Notes under the pieces: model-generated
Told to the model about the DNA's origin: nothing
Databases searched by the model: none
What the model saw: only the letters and a program-made list of their open reading frames with translations
Shown here: positions 28,684-39,000 of the stretch, piece after piece
Numbering within the stretch: the stretch's first letter is position 1
Layout of the letters: every line of letters starts with the position of its first letter
Translations under genes and position numbers: made by a program
Origin: Lachnospiraceae bacterium C10
GTDB lineage: Bacteria; Bacillota; Clostridia; Lachnospirales; Lachnospiraceae
Assembly: GCA_900100095.1 (NCBI GenBank)
Contig: FMTN01000020.1
Span: 1-64,000, forward strand
Direction of reading: 5' to 3'
Length of the DNA stretch: 64,000 nt

Positions 28684-29325
28684 CTATCCAATCAGGAACA
28701 GAACCAAAAGATTACATAGCCCATGTGCTGCCCAGGTCGCCCAGACCTTCTGTGTCTTAACATATAAGGCACCAAGCAGGACTCCCATAATGGTAGCATA
28801 CAAAAATTGTACCACATTAAAATGAAGAATTCCAAAAAGAGCCGAGGATATTACAACCGCCCACTTCACATCCATCCAGCCCAGCATCTGCCCCAAAATC
28901 AGCCCCCGGAAAACCAGCTCTTCCAGAAACGGTGTTAAGATTCCAAGCACCAGAATACGAAGGAAAATGGAACCGGAGGATAGGACGTAGGATGCCTTTC
29001 CGTAACCGGAGGAATATTCCAGCAACGGAAGATTCTGGGCGAGGAGATTGATTTTCAGGCCCAAAAGGGCGATTCCCAGAATATAGAGACCTTCCATCAG
29101 CCACTCCCTCCTTGTCTTTGGAATATCCTCCTTCGAAGGCAGGGCTTTCTGGTACAACAGAGCAATCGGCCCTAATGTGACAACTGTAGCAAAAAGGAGC
29201 GCAACCATTTCCCTGCCCTCCCCCAGATAGGACAGGGCAATTTCATCCGACACATAATATAAAACATAATATGCAAAAAGAGGGTACAGTACCTGTACCC
29301 ACCGATTGCGACGATGAAGATTCAT
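28684..29325 (-). CDS. CPBP family intramembrane metalloprotease
   Basis: The 213-residue membrane protein has the Abi/CAAX-protease-like motifs: the glutamate pair in FLEELVFRGLILG (motif EExxxR) and the His in LFGILHFNVVQFLYATIMG, plus a third conserved region with AAHGLCNLLVLF. Six or seven hydrophobic helices surround them. Bacterial members are thought to cleave membrane peptides or act in bacteriocin self-protection. It follows the topoisomerase A gene by 15 bp, so it is probably in the same transcript, though a shared task is not evident. Confidence 0.88.
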   Translation of the reverse strand: MNLHRRNRWVQVLYPLFAYYVLYYVSDEIALSYLGEGREMVALLFATVVTLGPIALLYQKALPSKEDIPKTRREWLMEGLYILGIALLGLKINLLAQNLPLLEYSSGYGKASYVLSSGSIFLRILVLGILTPFLEELVFRGLILGQMLGWMDVKWAVVISSALFGILHFNVVQFLYATIMGVLLGALYVKTQKVWATWAAHGLCNLLVLFLIG

Positions 29326-29340
29326 ATCGTCCTCTTTTCT

Positions 29341-31584
29341 TTATTTTTTCACACCGCGACTGTCACGACTTCCCAAATGTAACCGGCTAAGATGAACGGC
29401 ACGTCCGGAAACCTGCACCGTCGGATCACTGTTATCATCCTTCTTTAAGATGTAAACTTCCTGCATTTCCTCGCCCTTCACCATCTTCATACCACGGTTA
29501 CCAAGGGCATTCTTATGCTTAAGCGGAGTTTCGGAAGCATCCATACGAAGGAAGTAGTCCATGGAGGAACGGAAAACAATGGTATCCCCTTCCTCAATGA
29601 CTCCGACGCAGATTACCTTGTCCTCATCATCGGAAAGTTTCGTTGCAGAGGCCGACCGGCGCGTCATATCAAATTCGCTTCCGTCCACGCCCTTGATCAT
29701 TCCCCGCTTCGTAGCGAAAAATACCGCCCGGTTCTTAAGATTGCCTGCTGCTTCAATAAACAAAGCATGCTCTACGTTAACATCAAACTTGGTAAAATTA
29801 TCGATCGGCTGACCCTTATCTCTGAATTTACCAAACGGAAGATCTAAAACCTTGACAGAGTGAACCATGCCCGCATCTGTGAAGATATTGATACGGTCTG
29901 TGTTCTTACAGAAGATGATCTTCTTGCTCTCCTCGTCTGCCGCCTCTTTGTTACGCTCGTAGGTCGAACGGTCCACCACTCTTGCATAGGCAAAACGATC
30001 CAGCAATACTGCCACATCGATCTCTTCGATCGGCTTCTCTGTAACAACCGCCTCTGCCACATTATCGATAGCGGTTCTTCTCTCTCTTGCATATTCCTTC
30101 TTGATGGCCTTAAGGTCTTTGATGATGACCTTCGCCATAACGGAACGGTTCTCTAAAATCTGTGTGTAATCGTTGATATTCTGCATGGTCTTGGCATAAT
30201 CAGCACGCAGTGCCTCGATTTCAAGACCGATCAGGCGATACAATCTCATATCAAGGATAGCATCTGCCTGCTTCTCTGTAAACATCAACATGGCCGCATC
30301 CTTTTTCGACTGTTCACTCTTAAAGCGAATGCCTTCGGTTTCACCGTGAACAAGACATTTCTCTGCCATCTTACGGTCTTTACTGCCTCGCAGAATCTCA
30401 ATGATAAGATCGATAACATCACAAGCCTTAATCAGACCTTCCTGAATTTCCTTCTTGTCCCGCTCCTTTGCCAGTAAGGTCTTATACTTTCTGGTACAAA
30501 GTTCATACTGGAAATCCACATGATGGCGGATGATCGGAACGATTCCCATGGTCTCTGGACGTCCGTCACATACTGCAAGCATATTGACACCGAAGGTATC
30601 CTCCAGTCGTGTCTTTTTATATAAGAGATTGCAGAAACGCTCCACATCCGCACCCTTTTTCAGTTCGATGACAATACGAATTCCCTCTTTGGAGGACTGG
30701 TTGGAGATATCTACAATATCGTTGGTGTGCTTATTCTCTGCCAGAGAGAAGACATCATTAAGGAATTTACCGATGCCTGCACCAATCATGGTATAAGGAA
30801 TCTCGGTAATGACAACCTTGACTCTTCCTCCCTTGACCGGCTCAATTTCAACCTTGCCGCGAAGCTTGATCTTACCGGAACCGGTTGAATAGATCTGCAG
30901 CAGATCATCCTTGTTGGTCACAATACCACCTGTCGGAAAATCCGGTCCCGGAATATATTCCATCATCTGCTCCGTATTAATATCCGGGTTCTTCATATAG
31001 GCGATGACACCATCGATGACTTCAGAAAGATTATGGGTTGGAATAGAAGTTGCCATTCCGACTGCAATACCCTCTGCTCCATTGATTAGAATATTCGGTA
31101 CACGAACCGGAAGAACGGAAGGCTCCTTTTCCGTCTCATCGAAGTTCGGAACAAAATCAACAATGTCCTTGTCCAGATCTGCCAGATATACTTCCTGGGT
31201 CAACTTCTGAAGTCTCGCCTCCGTGTATCGCATCGCAGCGGCTCCGTCACCCTCTATGGAACCGAAGTTACCGTGGCCGTCCACAAGCGGCATTCCCTTC
31301 TTAAAATCCTGGGCCATTACCACCAGAGACTCGTAAATTGAGCTGTCACCATGAGGATGATATTTACCCATCGTATCACCGACAATACGTGCGGACTTAC
31401 GATACGGCTGATTATACCGGATTCCAAGCTCATACATATCGTATAAGGTTCTTCTCTGTACCGGTTTTAATCCGTCTCTTACGTCCGGAAGTGCACGCGC
31501 TACAATAACGCTCATTGCATAGTCAATGTATGACTTCTGCATCACTTCGGAATATTCTGTATGAATCAACTGCTCCTGTGCCAT
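29341..31584 (-). CDS. Type II DNA topoisomerase subunit A (gyrase/topo IV type)
   Basis: The 747-residue subunit cuts and rejoins DNA. The catalytic Tyr is Tyr 120 in AAMRYTEARL. The quinolone region reads GKYHPHGDSSIYESLVVMAQ with Ser 81 and Glu 85 at the positions that change in resistant strains; the Ser-Glu pair is the sensitive, ParC-like state. The C-terminal beta-pinwheel is short and I see no GyrA box (QRRGGKG-like), which gyrase needs to wrap DNA. Together with the absence of dnaA, recF or other origin genes this suggests a second, topo IV-like pair rather than the oriC gyrase. Subunit B is encoded 21 bp upstream. Confidence 0.9.
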   Translation of the reverse strand: MAQEQLIHTEYSEVMQKSYIDYAMSVIVARALPDVRDGLKPVQRRTLYDMYELGIRYNQPYRKSARIVGDTMGKYHPHGDSSIYESLVVMAQDFKKGMPLVDGHGNFGSIEGDGAAAMRYTEARLQKLTQEVYLADLDKDIVDFVPNFDETEKEPSVLPVRVPNILINGAEGIAVGMATSIPTHNLSEVIDGVIAYMKNPDINTEQMMEYIPGPDFPTGGIVTNKDDLLQIYSTGSGKIKLRGKVEIEPVKGGRVKVVITEIPYTMIGAGIGKFLNDVFSLAENKHTNDIVDISNQSSKEGIRIVIELKKGADVERFCNLLYKKTRLEDTFGVNMLAVCDGRPETMGIVPIIRHHVDFQYELCTRKYKTLLAKERDKKEIQEGLIKACDVIDLIIEILRGSKDRKMAEKCLVHGETEGIRFKSEQSKKDAAMLMFTEKQADAILDMRLYRLIGLEIEALRADYAKTMQNINDYTQILENRSVMAKVIIKDLKAIKKEYARERRTAIDNVAEAVVTEKPIEEIDVAVLLDRFAYARVVDRSTYERNKEAADEESKKIIFCKNTDRINIFTDAGMVHSVKVLDLPFGKFRDKGQPIDNFTKFDVNVEHALFIEAAGNLKNRAVFFATKRGMIKGVDGSEFDMTRRSASATKLSDDEDKVICVGVIEEGDTIVFRSSMDYFLRMDASETPLKHKNALGNRGMKMVKGEEMQEVYILKKDDNSDPTVQVSGRAVHLSRLHLGSRDSRGVKK

Positions 31585-31605
31585 AATGAAAGCTCCTTTA
31601 TTGGA

Positions 31606-33525
31606 TTACAGATCTAACTCTGCTTCTTTTGCATGTTTGTGAATGAAAACCTTACGCGGTCCGACATCGTTACCCATAAGCATTTCCGTTACATCATTGG
31701 CCATACGGCCGTCTTCGATTTGTACCTTCTTCAGAAGGCGTTTCTCCGGATCCAGTGTTGTCTCCCAGAGCTGCTGGGCATCCATCTCACCAAGACCCTT
31801 ATATCGCTGCAGGGTAAACGGACCTGTATGCTTTTTACGATAGGCCTCTAACGCCTCGTCATCATACAGGTACTCCTCTTTCCCTTTCTTTGGCATTGCC
31901 TTGTAAAGAGGCGGCATGGCAATATAGACATGTCCCTCATAAATAAGTTCCGGCATAAAACGATAAAACAGGGTTAACAGAAGGGTTGCAATATGTGCAC
32001 CATCCACATCGGCATCCGCCATGATAATGATCTTGTCATAACGAAGCTTGGAAATATCAAAATCGTTTCCGTATCCTTCTGAAAAACCGCAGCCGAATGC
32101 ATTGATCATTGTCTTGATCTCCGCATTAGCAAGCACCTTGTCAATGCTGGCCTTCTCAACATTTAAAATCTTGCCTCGAATCGGAAGGATCGCCTGATAC
32201 ATACGGTTTCTGGCGGTCTTGGCACTGCCTCCCGCAGAATCTCCCTCGACGATAAAGATCTCGCATTTCTTGGCATCTCTGCTCTCACAATTGGCAAGTT
32301 TTCCGTTGGAATCAAAGGAATATTTCTGTTTGGTAAGGAGGTTCGTCTTCGCCCGCTCCTCTGTCTTACGAATCTTGGCAGCCTTCTCGGCACAACTGAT
32401 TACAGCCTTTAAGGTATCAAGATTACGGTCAAAGAACAGAACGATCTGCTCACCTGTTACTGCTGAAACAGCCTTTGCCGCATCCTGATTATCAAGCTTC
32501 GTCTTGGTCTGACCTTCGAATCGAGGATCCGGATGCTTTACAGCAACCACCGCTGTCATACCGTTACGCACATCCGCACCTGTAAAATTCGGATCCTTTT
32601 CTTTTAAAATGCCAAGTTCCTTTGCATAGTTATTGATGATGGTTGTAAATGTAGTCTTAAAACCGGTAATATGGGTTCCACCCTCGGCATTGTAAATATT
32701 ATTACAAAATCCCATAACATTTTCGTGGAACTCGTTTACAAACTGAAATGCCACTTCCACCTGAATGCCATCGCTTTCGCCGGAAAAAGATACCACATCC
32801 GTAACAGCCTCGGCCTTTTGATTCAGATCTCTTACAAAGCCCTTGATACCGTCTTCCTCATGGAATTCGTGATGTTCCTTCTCTTCCGAACGGAGATCAT
32901 CATAGATGATGGTAAGCCCCGGATTCAGATACGCGGTCTCATGCAACCGGCTCATAATCTCATCTTCTTTGAATCGGGTCTTCTCAAAAATGGTCGGATC
33001 CGGAAGGAAATTGATCTTGGTTCCGGTCTTCTTGGTCTTACCGATCACCGGAAGAAGACCATCCACCAACTGCTCCACCGGGCGCCCCTGCTCATAGCGA
33101 TCGTGATGAATTGAGCCGTCCCTGAAAATCTCAACATCCATATAGGTGGAAAGAGCATTTACAACGGAAGAACCCACTCCGTGGAGACCACCGGATGTCT
33201 TGTATGCATTATTGTCAAATTTACCACCGGCATGAAGTGTCGTAAAAACAACACGCGCCGCAGAAACACCCTTGGCATGCATGCCCACCGGAATACCTCG
33301 TCCGTTATCTTCAACTGTACAAGATCCGTCCTCTTCCAGCGTAACGTGAATGGTATCACAATAACCTGCCAGATGCTCGTCCACCGAGTTATCGACAATC
33401 TCGTAAATCATATGGTTAAGACCCTTGCGGGAAACAGAACCAATGTACATTCCCGGACGTACTCTGACTGCTTCAAGTCCTTCTAATACAGATATACTAT
33501 TGGCATCATATGCTGCTTTTGCCAT
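31606..33525 (-). CDS. Type II DNA topoisomerase subunit B (gyrase/topo IV type)
   Basis: The 639-residue ATPase subunit. The start is the ATG at 33523-33525 (MAKAAYDANSISVLEGLEAV) with TTTGGAGGAAATT before it. The GHKL ATPase motifs are EIVDNSVDEHLAGY, EDNGRGIPVG and TSGGLHGVGSSVVNAL; the TOPRIM domain shows CEIFIVEGDSAGGSAK and IIIMADADVDGAHIATLLLT; and the C-terminus has LQRYKGLGEMDAQQLWETTL. The length is that of Gram-positive GyrB or ParE. It has its own promoter at 33641-33669. With the A subunit, CPBP and HdeD-like genes it seems to form one operon. Confidence 0.92.
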   Translation of the reverse strand: MAKAAYDANSISVLEGLEAVRVRPGMYIGSVSRKGLNHMIYEIVDNSVDEHLAGYCDTIHVTLEEDGSCTVEDNGRGIPVGMHAKGVSAARVVFTTLHAGGKFDNNAYKTSGGLHGVGSSVVNALSTYMDVEIFRDGSIHHDRYEQGRPVEQLVDGLLPVIGKTKKTGTKINFLPDPTIFEKTRFKEDEIMSRLHETAYLNPGLTIIYDDLRSEEKEHHEFHEEDGIKGFVRDLNQKAEAVTDVVSFSGESDGIQVEVAFQFVNEFHENVMGFCNNIYNAEGGTHITGFKTTFTTIINNYAKELGILKEKDPNFTGADVRNGMTAVVAVKHPDPRFEGQTKTKLDNQDAAKAVSAVTGEQIVLFFDRNLDTLKAVISCAEKAAKIRKTEERAKTNLLTKQKYSFDSNGKLANCESRDAKKCEIFIVEGDSAGGSAKTARNRMYQAILPIRGKILNVEKASIDKVLANAEIKTMINAFGCGFSEGYGNDFDISKLRYDKIIIMADADVDGAHIATLLLTLFYRFMPELIYEGHVYIAMPPLYKAMPKKGKEEYLYDDEALEAYRKKHTGPFTLQRYKGLGEMDAQQLWETTLDPEKRLLKKVQIEDGRMANDVTEMLMGNDVGPRKVFIHKHAKEAELDL

Positions 33526-33640
33526 AATTTCCTCCAAAAAAATACCGGCATAATCTACACCGGTTTACAATCTATACAGTCAAACCCGTTTGTTCAACCG
33601 CAAATGGCATTTTACTCCATTTCAAAAAAAGCCGCAATAC

Positions 33641-33669
33641 ATTGTATCATAAAAAAACCGACCATGCAA
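33641..33669 (-). promoter_or_regulatory. Promoter of the topoisomerase operon
   Basis: TTGCAT, 17 bp and TACAAT on the minus strand, about 115 bp before the subunit B start. Confidence 0.6.
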
Positions 33670-33691
33670 AATATCTCGAACAGATTTTCGC

Positions 33692-33726
33692 AAAAAAAGG
33701 TCGCCAGTAATAACTGACGACCTTTT
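33692..33726 (-). terminator. ilvA terminator
   Basis: On the minus strand AAAGGTCGTCAG pairs with CTGGCGACCTTT (one mismatch region) and is followed by a seven-T tract, about 40 bp past the ilvA stop. Confidence 0.88.
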
Positions 33727-33765
33727 CTACTTCTTACCATATTCAGGTCTTACATGTGAACTGTA

Positions 33766-34983
33766 TCAAAGACTTGTTCTGACAATGCGCGGCTGGTAAC
33801 CACCCTTCTCAAGTGCATCCATGATCTGATTCTTATGATCACTTCCAAAAGCTTCGAGGGTAATGCGAAGCTCCACCTGAGCACTGCGGTTAACCGCAAC
33901 AAACTGATTATGCTCTAACTTGATAACATTACCCTGACAGGATGCAATATTCTCAGAGACGCGTGCAAGCTCACCCGGCTTATCCGGAAGCAGCACCGAT
34001 ACCGTAAAGATACGGTCGCGCATAATAAGTCCCTGCTGTACCACCGATGACATCGTGATAATATCCATGTTACCGCCGGAAAGAATACATGCCACATTCT
34101 TATCCTTACACTTCAGCTGCTTCGCTGCTGCCACCGTTAACAGACCGGAATTCTCCACGATCATCTTGTGATTCTCCACCATATCCAAAAAAGCCACGAT
34201 AAGTTCATCATCTCTTACCGTAATGATGTCATCAATATTCTTCTGAATATATGGAAAAATGGTCTTACCCGGAGTCTTAACCGCTGTACCGTCCGCGATG
34301 GTATTAACATTCGGAAGCGTTGTAACACTGCCACTCTTAATGGACGCCTGCATACAGTTTGCACCCGCCGGCTCTACACCGATTACCTTGATCTTGGGAT
34401 TAATCAGCTTCGCAAGGGTCGATACACCGGTTGCAAGTCCACCTCCGCCAATCGGAACCAGAATATAGTCCACCAGCGGCAGTTCCTGAATAATTTCCAT
34501 TGCAATGGTACCCTGTCCGGTTGCAACTTCCGGATCGTCAAACGGGTGAATGAAGGTGTAGCCATGCTCATCTGCAAGCTTTAATGCATATTCACAGGCT
34601 TCATCGTATACATCTCCGTGCAGTACCACTTCCGCCCCGAGACTTTTGGTACGGTTGACCTTAATCAAAGGTGTCGTTGTCGGCATTACAATAGTTGCCT
34701 TGCAACCAAAATGCTTCGCTGCATAGGCCACACCCTGCGCATGGTTACCGGCTGATGCTGTAATCAGTCCCTTCTTGCGATCCTCTGCTGATAAGGTCGA
34801 AATCTTATAATAGGCACCGCGTACCTTGTAAGCTCCCGTTCTCTGCAGATTCTCCGGCTTAAGATATACGTGATTATTGCACTGCTCTGAGAAAAAATCA
34901 CTGTATACCAGCTTCGTCTCTAAGGTTACCTGATGAACTGCCTTGTAGGCAGCATCAAAATCCTTCTTTGTCAGCATATCCAT
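33766..34983 (-). CDS. ilvA: Threonine ammonia-lyase
   Basis: The 405-residue PLP enzyme turns threonine into 2-oxobutyrate and ammonia. The PLP lysine lies in ENLQRTGAYKVRGAYYKIS (about residue 54), the phosphate loop is PIGGGGLATGV and the chain ends with a single ACT domain (VSVLLPDKPGELARVSENIA) that may bind a regulatory amino acid. The length and single ACT domain match the short form common in Firmicutes, which serves either isoleucine synthesis or threonine breakdown (TdcB-like); no ilv or tdc genes are nearby to decide. The start is ATGGATATGCTGAC with GGAAGG upstream, and the gene has its own terminator. Confidence 0.93.
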   Translation of the reverse strand: MDMLTKKDFDAAYKAVHQVTLETKLVYSDFFSEQCNNHVYLKPENLQRTGAYKVRGAYYKISTLSAEDRKKGLITASAGNHAQGVAYAAKHFGCKATIVMPTTTPLIKVNRTKSLGAEVVLHGDVYDEACEYALKLADEHGYTFIHPFDDPEVATGQGTIAMEIIQELPLVDYILVPIGGGGLATGVSTLAKLINPKIKVIGVEPAGANCMQASIKSGSVTTLPNVNTIADGTAVKTPGKTIFPYIQKNIDDIITVRDDELIVAFLDMVENHKMIVENSGLLTVAAAKQLKCKDKNVACILSGGNMDIITMSSVVQQGLIMRDRIFTVSVLLPDKPGELARVSENIASCQGNVIKLEHNQFVAVNRSAQVELRITLEAFGSDHKNQIMDALEKGGYQPRIVRTSL

Positions 34984-35059
34984 CTTCCTTCCATTTCCAA
35001 AAACGTTCTAAAAGATATACTACACCTACAAAGAATATTTGTCATCACTGAAATGAATT

Positions 35060-36001
35060 TTATTCACTTTCACTGTCATCGGAACCCGACTGGGTTTCAA
35101 ACAGCGCTTTTACAAAATCATCCGGATCAAACTTCTCCAAATCCTCTACCGTCTCGCCCACGCCAATGTATTTAACCGGAATACCAAGCTCTGACTGGAT
35201 GGCTACGGCGATTCCGCCCTTTGCGGATCCGTCCATCTTCGTCAGAATAACACCGGTCGCCTCGGCAGCCTCACGGAATTCCTTTGCCTGAGACAGCGCA
35301 TTCTGTCCCGTCGTAGCATCCACAACAACAAAGGTCTCTTTATAGGCACCCGGAAATTCGCGATCGATAATGCGATTCATCTTTGCCAGCTCATCCATAA
35401 GATTTTTCTTGTTATGCAAACGTCCGGCAGTATCGATCAGTAAAACATCTGCCTTCTTCGCCTTTGCGGAAGCAATGGCATCGAAGACAACGGCAGAAGG
35501 ATCTGCGCCGTCAATACCACTGACAAGTTCCGCGTCCGCTCTGTCGGCCCACACTTTAAGCTGTTCTCCTGCTGCAGCACGAAAGGTATCCGCAGCTGCA
35601 ATGACAACCTTCTTATGCTGGGAGCGGAATTTTGCTGCCAGCTTACCGATGGTGGTCGTCTTGCCCACGCCATTTACACCAATTACGAAAATAACCGAGG
35701 TATGGAACAAAAACTCGTATGCATCATAATCATTGCGCATTCTGGCCCGAATGGAATCAATCAAAAGCTTACGGCAATCCATCGGATCCTTGATCTTTTG
35801 TTTCTTCACCTGCTCCCGCAACTCTTCCAACAATTCCTCGGTGGTACGCACACCGATGTCTCCCATGATCAATGTCTCTTCCAGTTCTTCATAGAAATCC
35901 TCATCGATCACTCCGGATCCAGAAAAAACACTGTCCATGTTCCGGACGAAGGAATCCCTTGTCTTGGTAAGTCCTTCCTTCAATCTATTAAAAAATCCCA
36001 T
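35060..36001 (-). CDS. ftsY: Signal recognition particle receptor FtsY
   Basis: The 313-residue GTPase brings ribosome-SRP complexes to the membrane translocon. A short N-terminal helical segment (MGFFNRLKEGLTKTRDSFVR) that can touch the membrane leads into the NG domain, with G1 GVNGVGKTTTIGKLAAKF (about 104-121), the G3 DTAGRLHNKKNLMDEL, the DTFRAAAGEQLKVW insertion region, G4 TKMDGSAKGG and the closing KYIGVGETVEDLEKFDPDDF. The long acidic A-domain of E. coli is absent, as usual in Gram-positives. It is 9 bp after smc, in the classic rnc-smc-ftsY order. Confidence 0.97.
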   Translation of the reverse strand: MGFFNRLKEGLTKTRDSFVRNMDSVFSGSGVIDEDFYEELEETLIMGDIGVRTTEELLEELREQVKKQKIKDPMDCRKLLIDSIRARMRNDYDAYEFLFHTSVIFVIGVNGVGKTTTIGKLAAKFRSQHKKVVIAAADTFRAAAGEQLKVWADRADAELVSGIDGADPSAVVFDAIASAKAKKADVLLIDTAGRLHNKKNLMDELAKMNRIIDREFPGAYKETFVVVDATTGQNALSQAKEFREAAEATGVILTKMDGSAKGGIAVAIQSELGIPVKYIGVGETVEDLEKFDPDDFVKALFETQSGSDDSESE

Positions 36002-36010
36002 ATTCTCTCC

Positions 36011-39000
36011 TTACGCATCCAGCTTGTCTTCTATCAGGTTCACCGATACAAGGGTAGAAATACCCTTTTCCTGCATCGTAATTCCATATAATCGATCCGC
36101 CGAGTTCATTGTTCCACGTCGGTGCGTAATAACAATAAACTGGGTATTCTTTGTCAGTTTATGCAAATACCCTGCAAATCGATCTACGTTCGAATCGTCC
36201 AGGGCAGCCTCAATCTCGTCCAGCAAACAGAACGGAGACGGCTTAAGATTCTGAATTGCAAATAATAATGCAATCGCCGTAAGAGACTTTTCTCCTCCCG
36301 AAAGCTGCATCATGTTCTGAAGCCTCTTTCCCGGCGGCTGGGCAATGATACGGATTCCGGATTCCAGAAGATCTTCGCCCTCCATCAGCTCCAGCTTACC
36401 ATGTCCGCCACCAAACAACTGCTTGAATACCGCATCAAATTCTCTTTGAATATCGGCAAAACCGGCCGTGAACTGTTCCCGCATTCCGGTGTCGAGTTCT
36501 TCAATCACCGTAATCAGCTTTTCCTTCGTATCCATCAGATCGTCATGCTGCGTTTTTAAGAAGGTATAACGTTGTGATACTTCCGCATACTCCTCTACCG
36601 CATGCACATTGACATCCCCCATCATACGGATGGAATTTTTCAGTTCTTTGATTTCTTTTCTAAGGGCTGATGCATCGCTTAGGCTCTCATCACGCAATTC
36701 CTTTGCCGCATGAAGTGTCAGTTCATACTGCTCCCACATATAACTGTTCAGTCCCATGGAAGAACTTTCATTTTTCTCCCTAAGACTTTCCAGACGGTAA
36801 ATCTCTTTTTCAAGACCTGTGATATCAGCAGCAATCTTCTCCTTCTGATCAAAAAATCCCTTATGGCTTGTGTTCCATTCCTCTTTCTGCTCCAGGGCTT
36901 TCTGGTAGGATGTCTTCAATTCGTCATGGTTCTTGCCTGCTGCCTCAATGGTCTTTTTGATTTCCTGAATCTGCGCTTTCTTTTCATCCGAACCCTTTTG
37001 ATTGTCCAGATTCTCCTGATCAAGGGATGCAATGTTCTCCTGATCCTTAGCGATTTCAAGCACAATACGTTCCAGATTCTCTTCCACATTTTTGACGCTC
37101 GCCTCGATGGAAGCCTCCTGCACCTGAATCTTTGACACATTCTCGCGATTCTGATTCACTACATCAGAAATCTCCGCAAGAATCCTTTGATTGTCTGCAA
37201 TCTCCTGATTCAACTGCTTTTCTTTTTCATCCAGTTGGCTTAAATCTTCCGCAGCCTTTTTCTCACCCTCATCGATTTCTCGCAACTGGGTTTCAATATT
37301 GTGACTTTCCTCTTCCAGAGAACCGAAGGCCTTCTTGCTTTCCTCCACCTGCTCCTTGCTTCTTCGAAGTGTCAGACCGGCTGTGTTCTCTTCCAGGCGG
37401 GCCTCGGAAAGTGAATGTTCCACTTCCTTTTTATCCTCAGCTAAAAGAGTTCTTGCCGTTTCCACTTCATCCAGGCGCTTCTTGCATTCTTCCTGCTGCT
37501 CTTCCAACTGCGCGATTTCTTCCTTAAGTACATCAAGCTCACGTCCCCGGCCGAGAAGATTGGAATTGTTCTTAAAGGAACCACCTGTCAATCCACCACC
37601 CGGACGAAGATATTCACCCTCGAGTGTTACGATATGTAAGGTATAGTGATAATTTTTTGCCAGAGCAAGAGCATGATCGATGGTATCTGCCACAATGACG
37701 CGTCCCAGCAGAGAGGAGAGGATTCCGTCATAGATTTTATCGTGTGACACAAGTTCATCGGCAAGACCAATGATGCCCGGCTCTTTCAAAGCCTTTGGAT
37801 GTGGAAATTCCTCCCTTTTCTTAACAGCTGTAAGCGGAAGGAAGGTTGCACGTCCGTGCCGGCCTTTTTTAAGGAAACGGATCAACTCCTTTGCACAGGC
37901 CTCATCTTCCGTTACGATATTCTGGATATTACCACCCAATGCTGTCTCAATAGCAACTTCGTACCTTTTTTCAACATGAATCAGGTCAGCTACAACACCG
38001 TGAATCCCATGGATTTCATCCTTTTGCTCCATCACCTTACGGATGGCATGGCCATAGCCTTCATAGCGTTCTGCTATATTTCTCAGAGAATCAAGACGCG
38101 CTCTCTTCTTGGTCAGTTCCTCCCGGATTCCGGATAACTGATCTTTGGCTTCCTGCCTTTTGCTTCGCCACTCGAAGTCCTTTTGCTGCATTTCTTCAAG
38201 GCTGGCCTTTAAGGTCTTCACCTTCTCTGTGATTTCCAGATACTGTTCATGAGCCGTTTCAAAGATTCTGGCAAGCTCTTCTTCCCTGGTCTTACGGGAT
38301 AAAATTCTCTGCGTCAGCTGACTTCTCCGGATGGTGGTCTGCTCTCGCAATGTCTTGTTTCTCTGCTGACCGGATTTCAGATCCGCCTTTTCATTCAACA
38401 ACTGGTGCAACAGACGGTTGTCCTTTTCGATGGTGGCATTTGCGCCGGCAATGGTCTCTTCCACTTGCCCATAAGACTTCTTTGCCTCCACCAGCTGTTC
38501 TCTGATAGCACGAAGTTGTCCTTCGACCTCCTGCTTTTTTTTCTCGTAATCCAGCTTCTGTTTCTCATGCTCCGCCTTGACGTCTTCAAGACTTTGCTTA
38601 CGCTGCGCAAGAGAATGCTCCGATTCATCGGCAAAACGAATCTGTTCTTCCAAAAGACGAATCTGTCCTTCCAGCTTCTCCTTCTTAAGATCCGTCTCTG
38701 ACATTTCATTCCGCAGCTGTTCAATCACACCATCGGCCTGCTTGATCTTTTCCTCCAGGGCAGCAAACTGCTTCTTGATCGTCTCATTCTGAGCATAAAC
38801 GGCTGTAAGCTGATCTTTGGCAATGCGATACTTTTTCTCGTTCTCTGTATTCTCTTCTTCCAGACGGGACATGTCCAGAAGGTACATATTGACATCGAGA
38901 CGTTTTAACGCATCCCTTTTCTTCAAAAATTCCCGTGCTGTTTCGGCCTGTTTTTCCAAAGGTCCCACCTGGCGTTCCAGTTCTCCGAGAATATCCCGGA

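Noticed and set aside
29341-33525. Replication origin near the gyrase-like genes
   Set aside because: No dnaA, dnaN or recF and no DnaA-box cluster are seen; the genes flanking it are unrelated to an origin.
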